Of a stretch of 64,000 nt of DNA, positions 49,601-62,147 are shown one piece after another. The notes beneath the pieces were generated by a model, which ran no database searches, was not told where the DNA came from, and was given only the letters and a program-made list of their open reading frames with translations. Positions within the stretch are counted from its first letter, which is position 1, and each line of letters begins with the position of its first letter. Location: NCBI GenBank assembly GCA_902729315.2, contig LR746274.1, positions 7,623,037 through 7,687,036 of the forward strand, given 5' to 3'. The DNA is from Spirodela intermedia. Lineage: Eukaryota > Streptophyta > Magnoliopsida > Alismatales > Araceae. Made by a program: the position numbers and the translations under genes.

Positions 49601-51420
49601 GAGTTTCCCTATTTGATTCCCTTGACAGCTGCCCATAGTTGGAATGCAAGAGTGCCTGCATATGGACCTAGGAAATTATGACTTTACCCCATCTACTTCT
49701 CTTTGGATCCAATGCTCTTCGAGGAACATAACTAGGAGTGGAAGACAACTAAGAGAACATGGATTATATTTTCTCTAAGACCATATCAATGAAGTTAAGA
49801 AGTTGTTGCCAAAATATTGATCTCTTGATTCTGAAGAAACATTGAATAATATGATATCTTAGTTAATATTTGCTCAAGTCCATGGGCCTTGTTATTATTG
49901 CAAACTCATCAATACTTTTATGATTTAAAAATTAATTCTTGAATGTGAATAATTATGTAAATATTAATTATTGAATTATAATAATAAAAAGTTATTTTGT
50001 AATGTGAATACAATGCATGGTTCTATTTATTAATCATCCACAATGGATTCTATATCCAAGAAGGGAGCTAGCTCCCTTGAACATTACTTGAATAGAGTTG
50101 TGGAATATGTCAAGGTAAGCTAACATTATTGAGGCTAGTGACCTTAATTGCCAGTCTTTTATTGGTTAGTGGGTACCATGTAGCATTATCATGAATCTTT
50201 ATTGGTATTGCACTCCTCAATTCCACTATTGGTTTCGTACATCAGCCAACTAATTATTGAACAACAAATTATCATTGATTGATTCCATAATTGTGCTTTG
50301 AATTATTTGACAAGACACACCCTTGGTGCAACACATTCTATTCTCCTTTGATGTATGTTTCATGCTTGCCTTTGAAACAACACCAAATAATGAATAGGAA
50401 GATATTAGCTCTTCTCAATTCTAAGCATGCCCAATTGCACACAAACGATTATTCTAGTGATGGTCACCTCCCATAGGACATATTGCCTTGAATGAAAAAG
50501 CTAGAGAGTTTCCATAGCAGATTTTATTATTTTCATATAACTAGTTTATTATTGAATACTCAAGCTGTCATATTCGTGTAGATGCCAAAATCCATGTTTT
50601 ACAACTTCACCAACTGGTGAAGAATTACTTGAGAACATTTCAACTCTTATCTAGAAACTCTAAGTGGTTAGGTTACCAAACGTTTAACAATCTTATCATG
50701 TTCTAGACGATTTCTTCTGACTTTTGTGACTTGATGCATTGACCCCTTTTCCTACATGGGAGACGAACAAAAATGAGCATTTGATCTTGAAATCCCTTCC
50801 AAGGGTGAGTACAATGTTCTCATCCTTTTTATGTCATGATGATACGAGATAACCATTCATCCTCATCATCATCATAAAAAAAAAACTTCTCTCTCCTTTT
50901 CTTCAACAAGAAGTAATCATCTAAAACTGATTGGTGTACTCCATTGATCAGAGCACTATGATTAAGTTAATTTCACATGATGGATGACAGTTTTCTCATA
51001 TTTTCTACGCTAAGTGGAGTCTTGGTAGGCTTAGCATGACCATCCATGGAAGCTTCCTTACTCTTGGAGCCTATCCATAGAAGCTTAGCACGACCATCTA
51101 AGCGTGCCTACCTCTGGTAGGACCTTCCTTACCCTCTCTCCACACACAAAAGAGCAAGAGAGAGGATGGAAGAGACCAGAGGGATATTTCTCGGGTGATC
51201 GTGGACCAAACACGTGGCAACAAAAGAGCAGTATTTTCTAGACTCATTGGGAACACCTTCTCTAACCCCACCCATCATAGAAGCCATGCTGGTCGCATTT
51301 CCATAAAATAAAAAGTACCGAAGAGATCAGATAAAATCCCATCATAGAATGACGAGATGATAGTTATCCAGAAAACCCAGATAGAAAAAATGAGGGGGAC
51401 CCATGCTTGAGAAAACCCAG
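46657..51420. other. Long AT-rich gene-poor spacer
   Basis: About 4.8 kb of AT-rich sequence with short unrecognised ORFs. A CT-rich microsatellite lies at 47762-47790. No polymerase, integrase or transposase motifs and no clear terminal repeats seen. Confidence 0.55.
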
Positions 51421-51426
51421 ATAAAA

Positions 51427-51560
51427 TCTCTCTTTCTTTCTCTCTCTCTCTCTGTCCTATCTCTTCTCCCTCTCTCTCTCTCTCTCTCTCTCTGTCCTCT
51501 CTCTTCTCCCTCTCTCTTTCTTCTCCCTCTCTCTTTCTTCTCTCTCTCTCTCCCCTCTCA
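51427..51560. repeat. CT-rich microsatellite block
   Basis: About 130 bp of (CT)n runs separated by CCTCTCTCTTCTCC-type interruptions that recur several times. Confidence 0.85.
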
Positions 51561-53470
51561 AAATATTTCAGGCCTCCCCTTGGGCGGTTGTGGTCAGGCA
51601 GACAACTCCCCTCCTGGGCGGCAGGCGTTACCCCACCGTTTTGAATTTATCAGAGGGGGCCATTTTGAAGAGTTGTCAAGGGCGGCACAGTTGGTCAGCC
51701 GTGGCTCTAAGTACATTCGTGATAATCCAGATCCCTGCCAATCGATGTCAGAATGAAAACAGCCTGAAACTTTCAGATTCACTTCCTTCCACTGTTTTCG
51801 AGCTCGGACAGCTGTTCTTCCTGTCTCGCCTCTTCTCTCTCTTCCCCTTTACAGCTAACAACTTCCCTTCCACCAGGATAGATAGCTTCAGGAGGGACCC
51901 TTTCACGGCGGGAAACCCTACATTTGTTTGAAAGTTCTGAGGAGATCGCGCGCTTTTTGACAGCGTCTGTGTCGAATCCTTTTCACGGCAAGAGTACGCC
52001 TGCATTTGCTTCAGGTTAATTTTAGATGTTTAGTGGCGAAGAAACATGAATTTATCTGGGTAATGGATGCAAAAGGAGAAGACCCTCCTTCTAAATGGGT
52101 TTTTATTATATATAAATCAAAAGTTGGTGCGGTTTCACCAGGCTTGAATTTATGTTTTTATCATGGCACGAAAGTCCCATAAATATTTCAGAGAAATCTG
52201 AGGCTAAGTGGTGGGTTTTACATGAGCTCAAAAAATTTATGTGAGCGAATAGAAAATAACCCTAGATTTGAGTTCTGTGAGCGAATGACATGGAAAATTC
52301 TGGAGTTGATTCGGCAGTGAATGTGATTTCATGTTTGATTCAAAGACGTGGGTGGGTAGGAACCCATCACACACAGAAGTGAATTCATTCAGATAAAAAA
52401 AATCGCACCAAAAAGGTGCACTTTTGTGAAGCACTGTTTTGAAGTCGTAGGAATGGGTCGTCGCCAGTTTCCCAAAAATCACATGATAATCACGTAAGTA
52501 GGCTTGTAGGACTAAAGTCCACGCAAGCTAACAGGTTCAGGTAGGGCTGGTCCACATCTGCAAGCCATGTGGGCTGCTACGTGGACCAAAGCTCCTTCAC
52601 CCCATTTTTATTTTTTTTTCAAGAAAATATTCCGCACGCAGTAGAATGAAAAACTTTGCAGAGATGGTTGAATGAAAGACCCAGAGCGAAAATCTTGAGC
52701 GAATAAACCGGCTCCAGCAGTCTCAGCACCAGACCACACAGAAAAATCCGGCTCCAGGGAACCCATGCCTCGAAATATTCTTCGTTCATGCAAGGAAAAT
52801 AGGGCAAGTGAGTTAATCATTCAATGGCGGGTCCTTTGGTTCCTTGGTCCTTCACCACCTAAAGAAGACTACATGGTGTGGGCAAGTTTGAGTGAAATAA
52901 TACAGACGACATCATGGTGCAAATCTGAGTGAGCGGCGGCATTCACAAGCATCAAGCTTTCCTATGGATGGAAGGGCTCAGAGTAAAAAAATTCAGCAGA
53001 CAGTGGCAAATCTCACTGGCGGGGCATTCCCATGCAGCAGAAATTCCTATGAAGAAGGTGAAGGAGGGTGTGGTCCCGAGTGAAAATGAATTAGAGGAAA
53101 TGAATACAGGGAGATGGAGGGCTTTGAGTAGAAAAGAACTTACAAAACAATGAGCCTCTGCACATGCCCATTTGTCACTATGTAATCATCTGCTTTGTTG
53201 CTTGGTTGGGAGGACCCAACAAGCATCAGGGCTCCCCTCTGGGGAGAAAACACCAAAAGCAGCTGTCACATGCACGGATAAAGACGGATGTTCTCTTCAA
53301 AACACCCACTATGATTGATTGTGTTCTATAGCTTGAGGGGGCGTACTCTGAGACCTCTCCGGGTACCTTCTTCGTCTTCACTCCGCCATTTCCTCGAGCA
53401 GGTGGCCAGAAAGACCTGCAAGAGCTTTCATGCGTACGGATTATGAATCTTCTGGCGTGCTGGGCCACAT
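51561..53470. other. Spacer without recognised gene
   Basis: Moderate GC sequence with several short frames (up to ~110 codons), none with recognisable family similarity. I call no gene. Confidence 0.5.
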
Positions 53471-53525
53471 GAGAGAGAGAGAGAGAGGGCATAGACCCAG
53501 ACGTAGGGACATAGTCAGAGAGTGA

Positions 53526-53582
<57 letters not shown>
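53471..53582. repeat. (GA)n microsatellites, including (GA)26
   Basis: A GA run at 53471-53487 and a pure (GA)26 run at 53531-53582. Another GA run of ~37 bp lies at 53906-53942. Confidence 0.9.
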
Positions 53583-53584
<2 letters not shown>

Positions 53585-53902
53585 CTCCTGCAAAGCTTTT
53601 ATTTTCTGTAAGATGAACGTAGAATATGCCACAGATGATGCCTCGATACTCTCTGGTTGCCAAAGATCGAGGAAGAAAAGGGATGGTTGAGGACTGACAA
53701 ATTAAGGGAAATAAATAGTTGAAGAAGAACGGCAACTGATGGAAACAAGAGTGGTGGATCGGGAAGATTGTTACCGAGAGTGAGAGATGGGGGCAGATTG
53801 ATGCTCATAAATCTACATGACACCTTGTGTTCTTGTATGGTACCTTTGGTTTTTCGTAACGAATGTTTTTTCAAATGAAAATGGATATGCGAGGGATGAT
53901 GG

Positions 53903-53945
<43 letters not shown>

Positions 53946-55118
53946 GAATGATGATGACGGATGCAGGAAAGAGAGGGCAAGAAGGGAAACGACCAAAGTG
54001 CACGAATAGTAGAAGCCATTAAGGAAGGAGGGTCCCTCATGTCGTCATTCACACGCATCCAAAGAATCTCTGTGCTTTCTATGTCCGATGAAATTCCCAA
54101 GGGCACCGGAAGACTGCGACTCCGCCATTAACCTTCGTCACCATCCCGCTCCGATTCACTGATTCAGGGCTCTGATGCCGTGGTCCTCCCCTCCGCCTCC
54201 TCCTCCGTGCCTCGGAATAAGGGGAAACTTTTTCACCCGCAAAGACTGGAACTTCAAACAAGATGATGGATCAAGCGACCTGATCTGACCTGAGGTACTA
54301 CCCCTGCCTCGCGGAAAACGACGACGCCGCGGGAATTGCCTTCCATTCGTCGTCAATGGCTGCTGCGGAATCCGTCCTTCCTCCCGCTGCTGGGCCTTCC
54401 TCCATCTCTCTCTCTCTCGCTCGCCGGCGCCGGCGGGAAATCCGGCGGAGGGAATTTCAGGGGATTGATGACGACAGAAATAGGAGGGAAGAATGCCGTT
54501 TTATCAACATACCCAAAGGTTTATAGTAATAACATAATTATCCTCATGAAACGCGTCGACATATCGGTGTCTGCCTTTCCCATAAGTCCTCCACCCAAAG
54601 CTGTTTTGACAGAAAAGCCCTATACTTATAAATACTGTATTTCCCAGAGCTGTGGATCTTTCAGTTTTAAGCCCTCTACAGCACTGCATTGTTTTCATCA
54701 TACCCATATTTTTAAAGTAATAATGTAATTATTCTCACAAAACTTGTCGAGATTTCTGTCAGTCATCATTTCCGAAAAAGTCCTCTATCATAATATATCT
54801 TGATAAAAGCCCCAATAGTTAAAATATGATATTTTCCCAGACTATTAATTTTAAATTATGTTTATAGCCTGAGTTAATTTTAATCAGAAGGGAATATACT
54901 TTGAAAATTATCATTATGCCCGAACCCCAACGGTCTAGGAAGGCTAACCGCCGCTTTCACTGTCCCTCCAACAACATGCTTTCTGTGTCATCCCTTTTAA
55001 ACACAGAAGATCCAGCGGTCGAAAAGCAGGTAGACAACCCCACAGGCGGAGGCCCTCCCCTTCCCCACCATCGCCCCTCTCCTGTCCACCTCACCACAGC
55101 TGATCCCCTTTGTCCCCA

Positions 55119-55120
<2 letters not shown>
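53583..55120. other. Spacer and promoter region before the CERBERUS/LIN-like gene
   Basis: No gene recognised. It holds the GA run at 53906-53942, a diverged direct repeat (54509-54652 with 54702-54843) and a pyrimidine tract leading into the next gene. Frames at 54336-54728 look incidental. Confidence 0.5.
54509..54843. repeat. Diverged direct repeat, two ~145-bp units
   Basis: Unit 1 (about 54509-54652) and unit 2 (about 54702-54843) share a collinear order of short matches: catacccA, then agtaataa(c/t), then taattatcctca / taattattctca, then aagtcctc, then aaaagccc, then tatttcccag. They are clearly related but heavily diverged, so the duplication is old. Confidence 0.6.

Positions 55121-55124
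<4 letters not shown>

Positions 55125-55158
<34 letters not shown>
55125..55158 (+). repeat. (CT)n leader tract of the CERBERUS/LIN-like gene
   Basis: A pyrimidine dinucleotide run ending 85 bp before the ATG at 55243. It is probably in the 5' UTR or at the start site, where plant genes often carry a pyrimidine patch. Confidence 0.8.
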
Positions 55159-55161
<3 letters not shown>

Positions 55162-55242
55162 AGCTCTGTCTTGCTGGTGCCTCCAGCTAGCTCCTTCGGC
55201 AGAGATAAATGGAGGAGGAGAGAGGAGTGAGAGTGGCCGGAG

Positions 55243-58200
55243 ATGGCTTCCCTGCAGGAGCTCCTCGCGCAGGAGGGTTTTCAGAGGCACCAGCAGCGGC
55301 GACAGAGCAAGAACCGGCGGCACCGCCAGCATGGGTGCTACGAGGAGGCGGCGGCGCCGCCGGTCTACCTCTGTAGGAACCGCCGGAATGTGGGCGTCCT
55401 CACAGGGCGGCCATTGTCCTCGGAGAGGACGACCCAGTGGCTGTGGCAGGAGGAGGAGCCTGGCGGCGCCGCCAGGGCCGTGGTCTCCACGCTCTCCGGT
55501 TACCTCGAGGGGTTCTCCAGGGACGCCGTCTTCCGGCAAGAGATCAGGGAGAGATGCTCTGCGTGCTTGTCGGCGGCGATGGAGGAGGAGGATGAGGATC
55601 TGCAGGCGGCGATGGAGAGCGTGGAGAGGATAGCCGGCGAGGAAGAGGGCGGCGCCGCCGGGGACGCCATCAGGCGGCTGACCCTCGTCGCCTCCGGCGA
55701 GCGGCGGAGCTCCGCCGCCTGCGCGCAGATCTACCTCGCCATTATCTGCAAGATGGAGGGCGACGACAGGGCGGCGGCGCGGCGGCTGCTCCGGGTCTTC
55801 TCCGACGCGCCAGCCATGGCCAGGAAGAGCCTCATGCCGGAGCTCTGGGAGAGCTTCTTCCTCCCCCACCTCCTCCATCTCCAGAACTGGTTCAACAGGG
55901 AGTTGGAGCTCGCAGCGGCGGCCATGGAGATGGAGGAGGAGGAGGAGAGGGAGGGGAGGATGAGGGAGCTAGAAAGGGTTTACAACGATCAGATCGACGT
56001 GGGCACTGCCCAATTCGCCACGTACTACAAGGACTGGCTCAAAAAAGGGTTGAGAGCTCCTCAGCTCCCCACGGTGGCGCTGCCGCCGGCGGAGCTGAGA
56101 GCTCCTCCTCCTCCTCCGGTGCCGGCGTCCCCTTCCTCCTCCTCCGGCGCCGGTCACCTGTATCAGACAGTCTTTGGGCATTCCGGCGAACGGGACGGCA
56201 GCGAAGAAGGCCTCCTCGCCAGTCTAGCAACTGAAGATGCTGCCAGCAATCATGGAAACTCTCTTCACGTGAGTACAGCTCTCTCTCTCTCTCTCTTCTG
56301 GCCTTCATGCGACTGGTGCGATGGAATTGTTAAAAGAGAGGAAATTTTCAGCTGAATATATTACTGGAACTGTTCGAGTAATATATTTGGTTTTATATTT
56401 TGAGATCCCGATGCATCTCCGCCTTCCTCCTCCTCGGCGGGGAGAATCCAGCGCAACGCGCATGATCTTCATCTTCTCCAACCTGGAAATCTGGAGCTTC
56501 CTCCTGTTCCTGAGTTGACTTTCTGCGATCGTTTGCGGCTCCTCTTCTCAGCTTTGGCTGTTTTCTGTGTAGACAGAGCGACATGGGTGTCCGTCGGAGG
56601 CGGCCTCACCCCTCGAGGGAGAACCCAGCAGCTCCTGCTCCTCCTCCTCCTCCTCCTCCGGCGACGGCGGCGCCGCCGCCGCGGAGGTCGTCGTACTCCC
56701 TGCGGTTCTTCACCTGCCGGAGCGACCCCAAGAAGGGGGCGATCCTCCCCAGCCAGGTGATTAAAACCGGAGTTGCAGAGAACCTGCCGAGCCAAGATCT
56801 CTCGTTTGTCGATCTGGGTCGCGCCATCGCCATGATCTCCACCTCCGAGAACCTCTTCGACGGCGAATCCGCCGTCAGGTCCATCGCCGCCGCCTGGCTG
56901 GGCTCCGGCGGCGCAGACCCGACCATCGAGGCGGCACTCTCGGCACCGCCGGTGATCGAGGGCCTCCTCGAGATCTCCTTCTCCTCCAAGAACAACGAGG
57001 TTCTCGAGTTGACCCTCTGCCTCCTGGCGGAGCTGGCGGCGCGGAAGGAAGTCAACAGGCGAGTGATCCTCAACGCCGACCCTCAGCTGGAGATCTTCCT
57101 CCGCCTGATGGGCATCCACAGCCTCTTCCTCAAGGCCGCCGTCGTCCTCTACCTCCTGAAACCGAGGGCCAAGCAGCTGCTCTCCTCCACCTGGGTTCCT
57201 CTGGCTCTGCAGATTCTCGAGCTCGGAGACAAGAAGCAGACGCTCTTCTCGGTCCAATGCAGGGCCAAATCGGCGGCGCTATACCTCCTCGACCAGCTTC
57301 TGAGGGGATTTGATGTGGACAGGAACGCGGAGAACGCGAAGCAGGTGGTGGCGCAGGGAGGGCTGCGGCTGCTGGTGCGGCGGCTGGAGGTGGGCGATGG
57401 CAGAGAGAGGAAGGCTGCCGCCGCCCTTCTCGCCGCCTGCGTTCGGGCCGACGGCAGTTGCAGAGGATACCTGGCGGCCCACATGAAGAAGGCCTCCATT
57501 CTTGAGCTGCTCCTCGGGAACCAGCTGAAATCCAATGGGTCTGCGATTTCTCTCCTTGTGGAGCTGATGAAGCTCAGCAGGTGTGCAGATCTTTTTTTTT
57601 TTTTTTGTTCATTGTGGAATCATTGTTGCCCTTTCAAGTATGCATGCATATCTTTGAATTTTTTTCCTGTTCGGATTATCTTCTTCTTCCTCTTGAAATA
57701 AATCTGGATTTTTCCCATTAACCTCGGTATCTAAAGCTAATTTTAGTCATAATTAGTGCTTCTGCATTGGTTTTGAAAATCTCTCCTGAACCATGTCTAT
57801 GAAAATCACATGAATTTAGTCTATTATACTGAAAGATTCATGTTCTGAATATTTAGCCATGATTTTGCAGGTTAGTTCTTCACTAATCATATCTAGAAAA
57901 TTACGATGAGGTACTGAGTCATTGACCCAGCACATCCATTATTCTCTCTACTAATAATGCCTGTAAATTTAGCACTTCAAAAGCAAAATAAAGAGGGAAA
58001 AAAATCACTGGTCATTGAGCAGGCATCTAGAAATTCCTGAAAATATTTGAGACATGCTTCATGAATATTATCTTGCCTAAGTTTGGAAATTTTCGTTTCA
58101 TAATGAATGCTAGCTATCCTTTATGCCAGGAGAACCCAGATTACTATGTTCTTAAATGGTCTGAAAAATGAAGGCTGCTTGAACACAATGCACATTCTCT

Positions 58201-60252
58201 TTGTCTATCTTCAACAAGCACCTGCCGACCAGCGGCCGCTGGTAGCTGCCATCCTATTACAGCTTGACCTCTTGGTACACCACTAAATCAAATCTTGTGC
58301 TTGCTGTTGGCCAGGCAATAAGGGGAAATGATTTCATTGATTCTTCCATTCTCTTCATGGATGCAGGGGGATAATCTGCAGCACAGTGTCTACAGAGAGG
58401 AAGGTATTGACGCCTTAGTGATGGCACTAAACTGCAAATCCAGCAAGAAAGTCCAGGAGAACTGTGCCAAGGCTCTGTCGATACTGGGCGGCCGGTTCTC
58501 TGGCGCCGGAGAATCTCTTACAGAGGCCGAGATGCTGAAAAGAGCGGGTTTTGATGATAATCCCGGGTACTCATTTGGCAGCAAGGATACTGGAGCTCAT
58601 GAGGCCACAGGACTGGTACGCTTCTGTAATTTTACAAATTTTCATAGATTGATGAATTAATTTTGGCAACCATTCGGTGGGTTTCTGAGAGATTCTCCAG
58701 TCTGCTCCAAGCAATCAATTGTTTCCATTAATGGTTACATCCGCTAAAAATCTTTGCAAATTTTCATGATCTTTGTAATTTTTTTTATAACTTGTACTTG
58801 TTTTTTTCGCAATTTCTTGTTCAGCATGCATAGTTCGAGCTTCATTATTAATAATTTACTATGTTCATAACCTTCATTGGTACTTCCAAAAGCATTCTTA
58901 CATAGTGAACAGAAGCAATTCTTTGTGAACAGTAATGCCTGCATCTGCTCTGCCTTCAGCACACGGATTGACCTTGTTTCCATCTGTTAATATTATAATT
59001 TTGTAAACATTTCGTATGGAGGTGCAACTGAAATCATATTATTAATAAGATTGTGTGCTGGTCATCAACCTTGGGACTTCCGATGAATATGTAAGTTGAA
59101 CCAAATAATTATACATGATGCTTCTTTTATTTAATAAATTATATTTTTTATTTTCATATTTCCTTTTTCATAATAGCTTAGAATTTCATGTCGAGAAATA
59201 ACTTCAGCCGCAATATTAGTTGGTCCCTGTGCTTAGAATCGTCAACCTCCATTCTTCCAACGTGGATTCATATTTTTAATAGAAACAACTGTTCATGAAC
59301 ATCACCACTTGCACCCGCTGTGTGTGTTGATATTTCCCATTGTTCAAAGGTTTTACTTGAAATATTTTTCATTGGAGGCTCCAATTCCTTTCTCTTCTGT
59401 GATCATTGTTGAGAAATATCACTCAACTTGATGATCTCGGCAGATATTTTTTGAAAAGATGGTATTTTAGCTGGAACTCATGAGTTAGCAATGGATGAAA
59501 TCTCAGGATGAAGAGGAGATTGCATCAGATGATTGGCAGAGGAGCCTGGCCCTCGTCCTGCTCAGCAGAGGGAAGAAGCGGTTCCTGGCATCCCTGGCAA
59601 ATTGTATTGCGGATGGCCTCCCATCTCTGGCTAGATCATGCCTCGTGACAGTGGCATGGATGAGCAGCTCACTCTCTTCTTCTCCGTTCAGCATCAACCT
59701 TTGGTCCTCTGCGTGTCCGCTTCTGCTGCCACAGCTAGTCCAGAGCTTGAACTATGACAGAGCCGTCGAAGAAAGGGTGCTGGCCTCCTTCTCTCTCGTC
59801 AATCTCAGCAGGAACCCAGGTATCATTGGCCATGGAAAGCCAAGAAAACTCATCACTTATGGCCACCCTTCATCAGTTAGGACCCGTTACTGGGGTGATT
59901 TGGTTTTCATCTCATCCACATCAGAGGGCTTTGAAGTTTCGGATTTATATTTCAAGTTTAGGCCTGATTAGTCTAAATGATTTAGTTGGTATGGTTTATC
60001 TATATATATATATATATATATTGATTGGTACATTTATGATTGTATTGGTAAGTTTATATGGGTCTCTGGGTGAGGCCCTCTGCATCTTCTTACAGCTTTT
60101 GCATTTGCTGGTCTGCAGAGTGTCGATCGACACTGATGCAGCTTGATGAGCAGTCAGCAGCATCGCTGAATGATCTGGCATGGCTGACGTGGACCGCAAG
60201 AGAGTTGATCTTGATGGGAACTACTGATTCAGTCTCTTTCCTGAAGATCTAA
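55243..60252 (+). CDS. CERBERUS/LIN-like armadillo-fold protein without U-box or WD40, 6 exons
   Basis: A 956-residue protein related to legume CERBERUS/LIN, a putative E3 ubiquitin ligase for rhizobial infection and arbuscular mycorrhiza. Exons: 55243-56268, 56577-57580, 58130-58274, 58367-58615, 59507-59819, 60119-60252. Junctions are GT-AG and phases join without a stop. The N-terminus MASLQELLAQEGF is the family start. Exon 1 also has SACAQIYLAIICKMEGDDRA in the form seen in LIN proteins (starting AACAQ here), FFLPHLLHLQNWFNRELEL and YNDQIDVGTAQFATYYKDWL. Exons 2-6 encode the helical repeat region: ILNADPQLEIFLRLMGIHSL, LNTMHILFVYLQQAP, PSLARSCLVTVAWMSS and VEERVLASFSLVNLSRNPE. The stop follows SVSFLKI. 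No U-box signature and no WD40 repeats occur, so a ligase function cannot be assumed. The exon 2 acceptor at 56576 was picked by phase; a nearby AG at 56572 breaks the frame. Confidence 0.9.
60001..60021. repeat. (TA)10 microsatellite in intron 5 of the LIN-like gene
   Basis: Pure TA run inside the intron between 59820 and 60118. Confidence 0.9.
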
Positions 60253-61188
60253 GACTGCAGCATTTGTGGGTCCATGAATCATGGAGATTTGGTGAGATAC
60301 ACAGCCAGATGGCCTGGTACATGCATCTATGTATACACTTTTTGGTCATCTTAGCAAGGGAGGAGAGAAGGAGAGAGCCATTGGTGGCATGTACAGCCGT
60401 CGATCATTGCCTCAAGATCACGTGCTTTGGTTTCCTTGATTGAATTTGTAAATTTAAATACATTTTCTCCTGAGAATCTCTTGAAGGGGACGATTTCTTC
60501 CTAGTTTCTTACTCAATTACGTGCCTTCTCACTGATACAAACTCCCGGCAATGCTCCTAATTCATCGGTAGGATTATAACATGGCATCATCATCTGATGG
60601 ATGGGTATCCTTTTCTGACTCAACATTCATTTCCTTCAAGTGATGTCTTTACCACAATGAGTGTTGCATCTTCTTTTTACTACATCAGTCAACTCACCTC
60701 CTTGGTAATATAAAGTCTTGAGCCTTCCTCATAAGAGGTGAGTCAACTCACTTCATGTGATAGCCTGGTCACTATGTGTTAAAGATTCTTACCAAGTTAT
60801 TCAACCCACTTCCTCTATTTGATGGCTTGGCCACTATATGTGGGTTGGTCAACTCGATGATGATCATCTTGCATAGCTTTGATTTGGTGTAAGATGTTGG
60901 TAATTGGTCAACGTGGTCAATCTAATCAGAACATTCAAGGTATCTCTCTTTCCTAAGATAAATATCATTGGAAAAAAATAAAAAAACAAAAAATTTCTTG
61001 ATCGAGATGGCTCTTGGATGTACTTGATCTTGTCATCGCTCATTTCCTCATACTATGGATGAAAAAGATGAACACATTTATTCAATATTTTGACCCAAAA
61101 ATGTTTTCCATGAAAACTCTGGCATTTGGTCAATAAATTTCCCTATATTTGGATGTGATCTAGACACATAATCGTTCCTCTCCTCCAC
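60253..61188. other. 3' flank and spacer between LIN-like gene and GAPCp
   Basis: Presumed 3' UTR and intergenic sequence. Around 60640-60870 short motifs like GTCAACTCAC and TGGTCA/TGGCCACTAT recur at irregular spacing, suggesting a decayed repeat. No gene recognised. Confidence 0.45.
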
Positions 61189-61195
61189 CACCAAC

Positions 61196-61226
<31 letters not shown>

Positions 61227-61350
61227 CGCCCCCATCAACCCTTCCTCTCTCTCTCTTCTTCCCCACCTACCTTTCCTCTCTCTCTCTCTCTCCCCCACCA
61301 ACCCTTCCTCTCTCTCTCTCTCTCACTCTCCCTCCCTCTCCTCCCCCTCC
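61189..61350. repeat. (CT)n tracts punctuated by ACCAACCCTTC-type spacers
   Basis: Four CT runs, each preceded by a variant of CACCAACCCTTC (CATCAACCCTTC, CACCTACCTTTC), giving a loose ~40-bp tandem unit. It lies about 0.8 kb upstream of the GAPCp start codon. Confidence 0.8.
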
Positions 61351-62147
61351 GGCTATGTTCTCAACTTTTCTCTTGTCGCAATAAGAACACCGCAAGGAAG
61401 AAGACGAGGATAGTCTCCCACCAGTCGTCCGAGCGTTGACTTTGACATTTATCATCCCTTCCTCGTCCTCGCGGTCGGATTGAGCAAACCCACGAAATCA
61501 ACGAGATTCTTAGTATTTACAGAGGACGAAAAATCCATATTTACTGGATTTCCCATGTTGCGAGAACACAGTCATGGGTTTCCGATGTACCTCGGGGATT
61601 CGTTTTAGCTCTCTTTTTCCCGTCTCCTAGACCGAGAGAACTTCCCCATTGGCCGAGGTTTCAGGATAATACAGTAATTACAGAGAGACATGTTACCGAG
61701 AACCTTCTGGAACCACGCACTGCCAGCATTTACTCCCGTGCGAATCTTGGATCCAAAGAATATTCTGCATACACAGCGAATCTCCCATCCTTCATCGACG
61801 TCGTCTTCCCATGCCCAGGTCGCGTACGGCGTGGTATGAGTCGATTCGTATCAATTATTTGTTGTCCCGATGAGAGATCCACGCGATAGCGACGTGGTAT
61901 CCGACGTGGCGAGAGGGACAACCACCTGCCGACTCAGCAAGAGATCCACGTGTTTTCTCTCTTGCCGTCGAGTCTCTGCCTAGAGAGAGAAGTAACTGAC
62001 TATTTATAATCGGAGGACCTTGCCATTCCCTTGCTGCCACATTCTCTACTATCCGACTGGTGCAGAGGACGAGATTTAGGGTTTTGCGGAGAGCTCGAGA
62101 GAGCGGAGAGGGCACCGGAACTGCTCGTGCTCGGCGAGATCCTTCCG
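61351..62147 (+). promoter_or_regulatory. GAPCp promoter region and 5' UTR
   Basis: Contains a TATA box (TATTTATAA at 62001-62009) 139 bp before the ATG, preceded by several CACGTGG/ACGTGG-like G-box cores (for example near 61890-61955). TSS would be expected near 62035, giving a 5' UTR of about 110 nt. The motif assignments are inference. Confidence 0.5.

Noticed and set aside
49550-51100. Possible decayed LTR retrotransposon
   Set aside because: A few phrases on either strand faintly resembled retroelement proteins, but no protease, reverse transcriptase or integrase motif and no paired LTRs could be shown.
52929-53153. 74-codon frame with basic and acidic residues
   Set aside because: It has a non-ATG start, no family similarity and no promoter or splice context.
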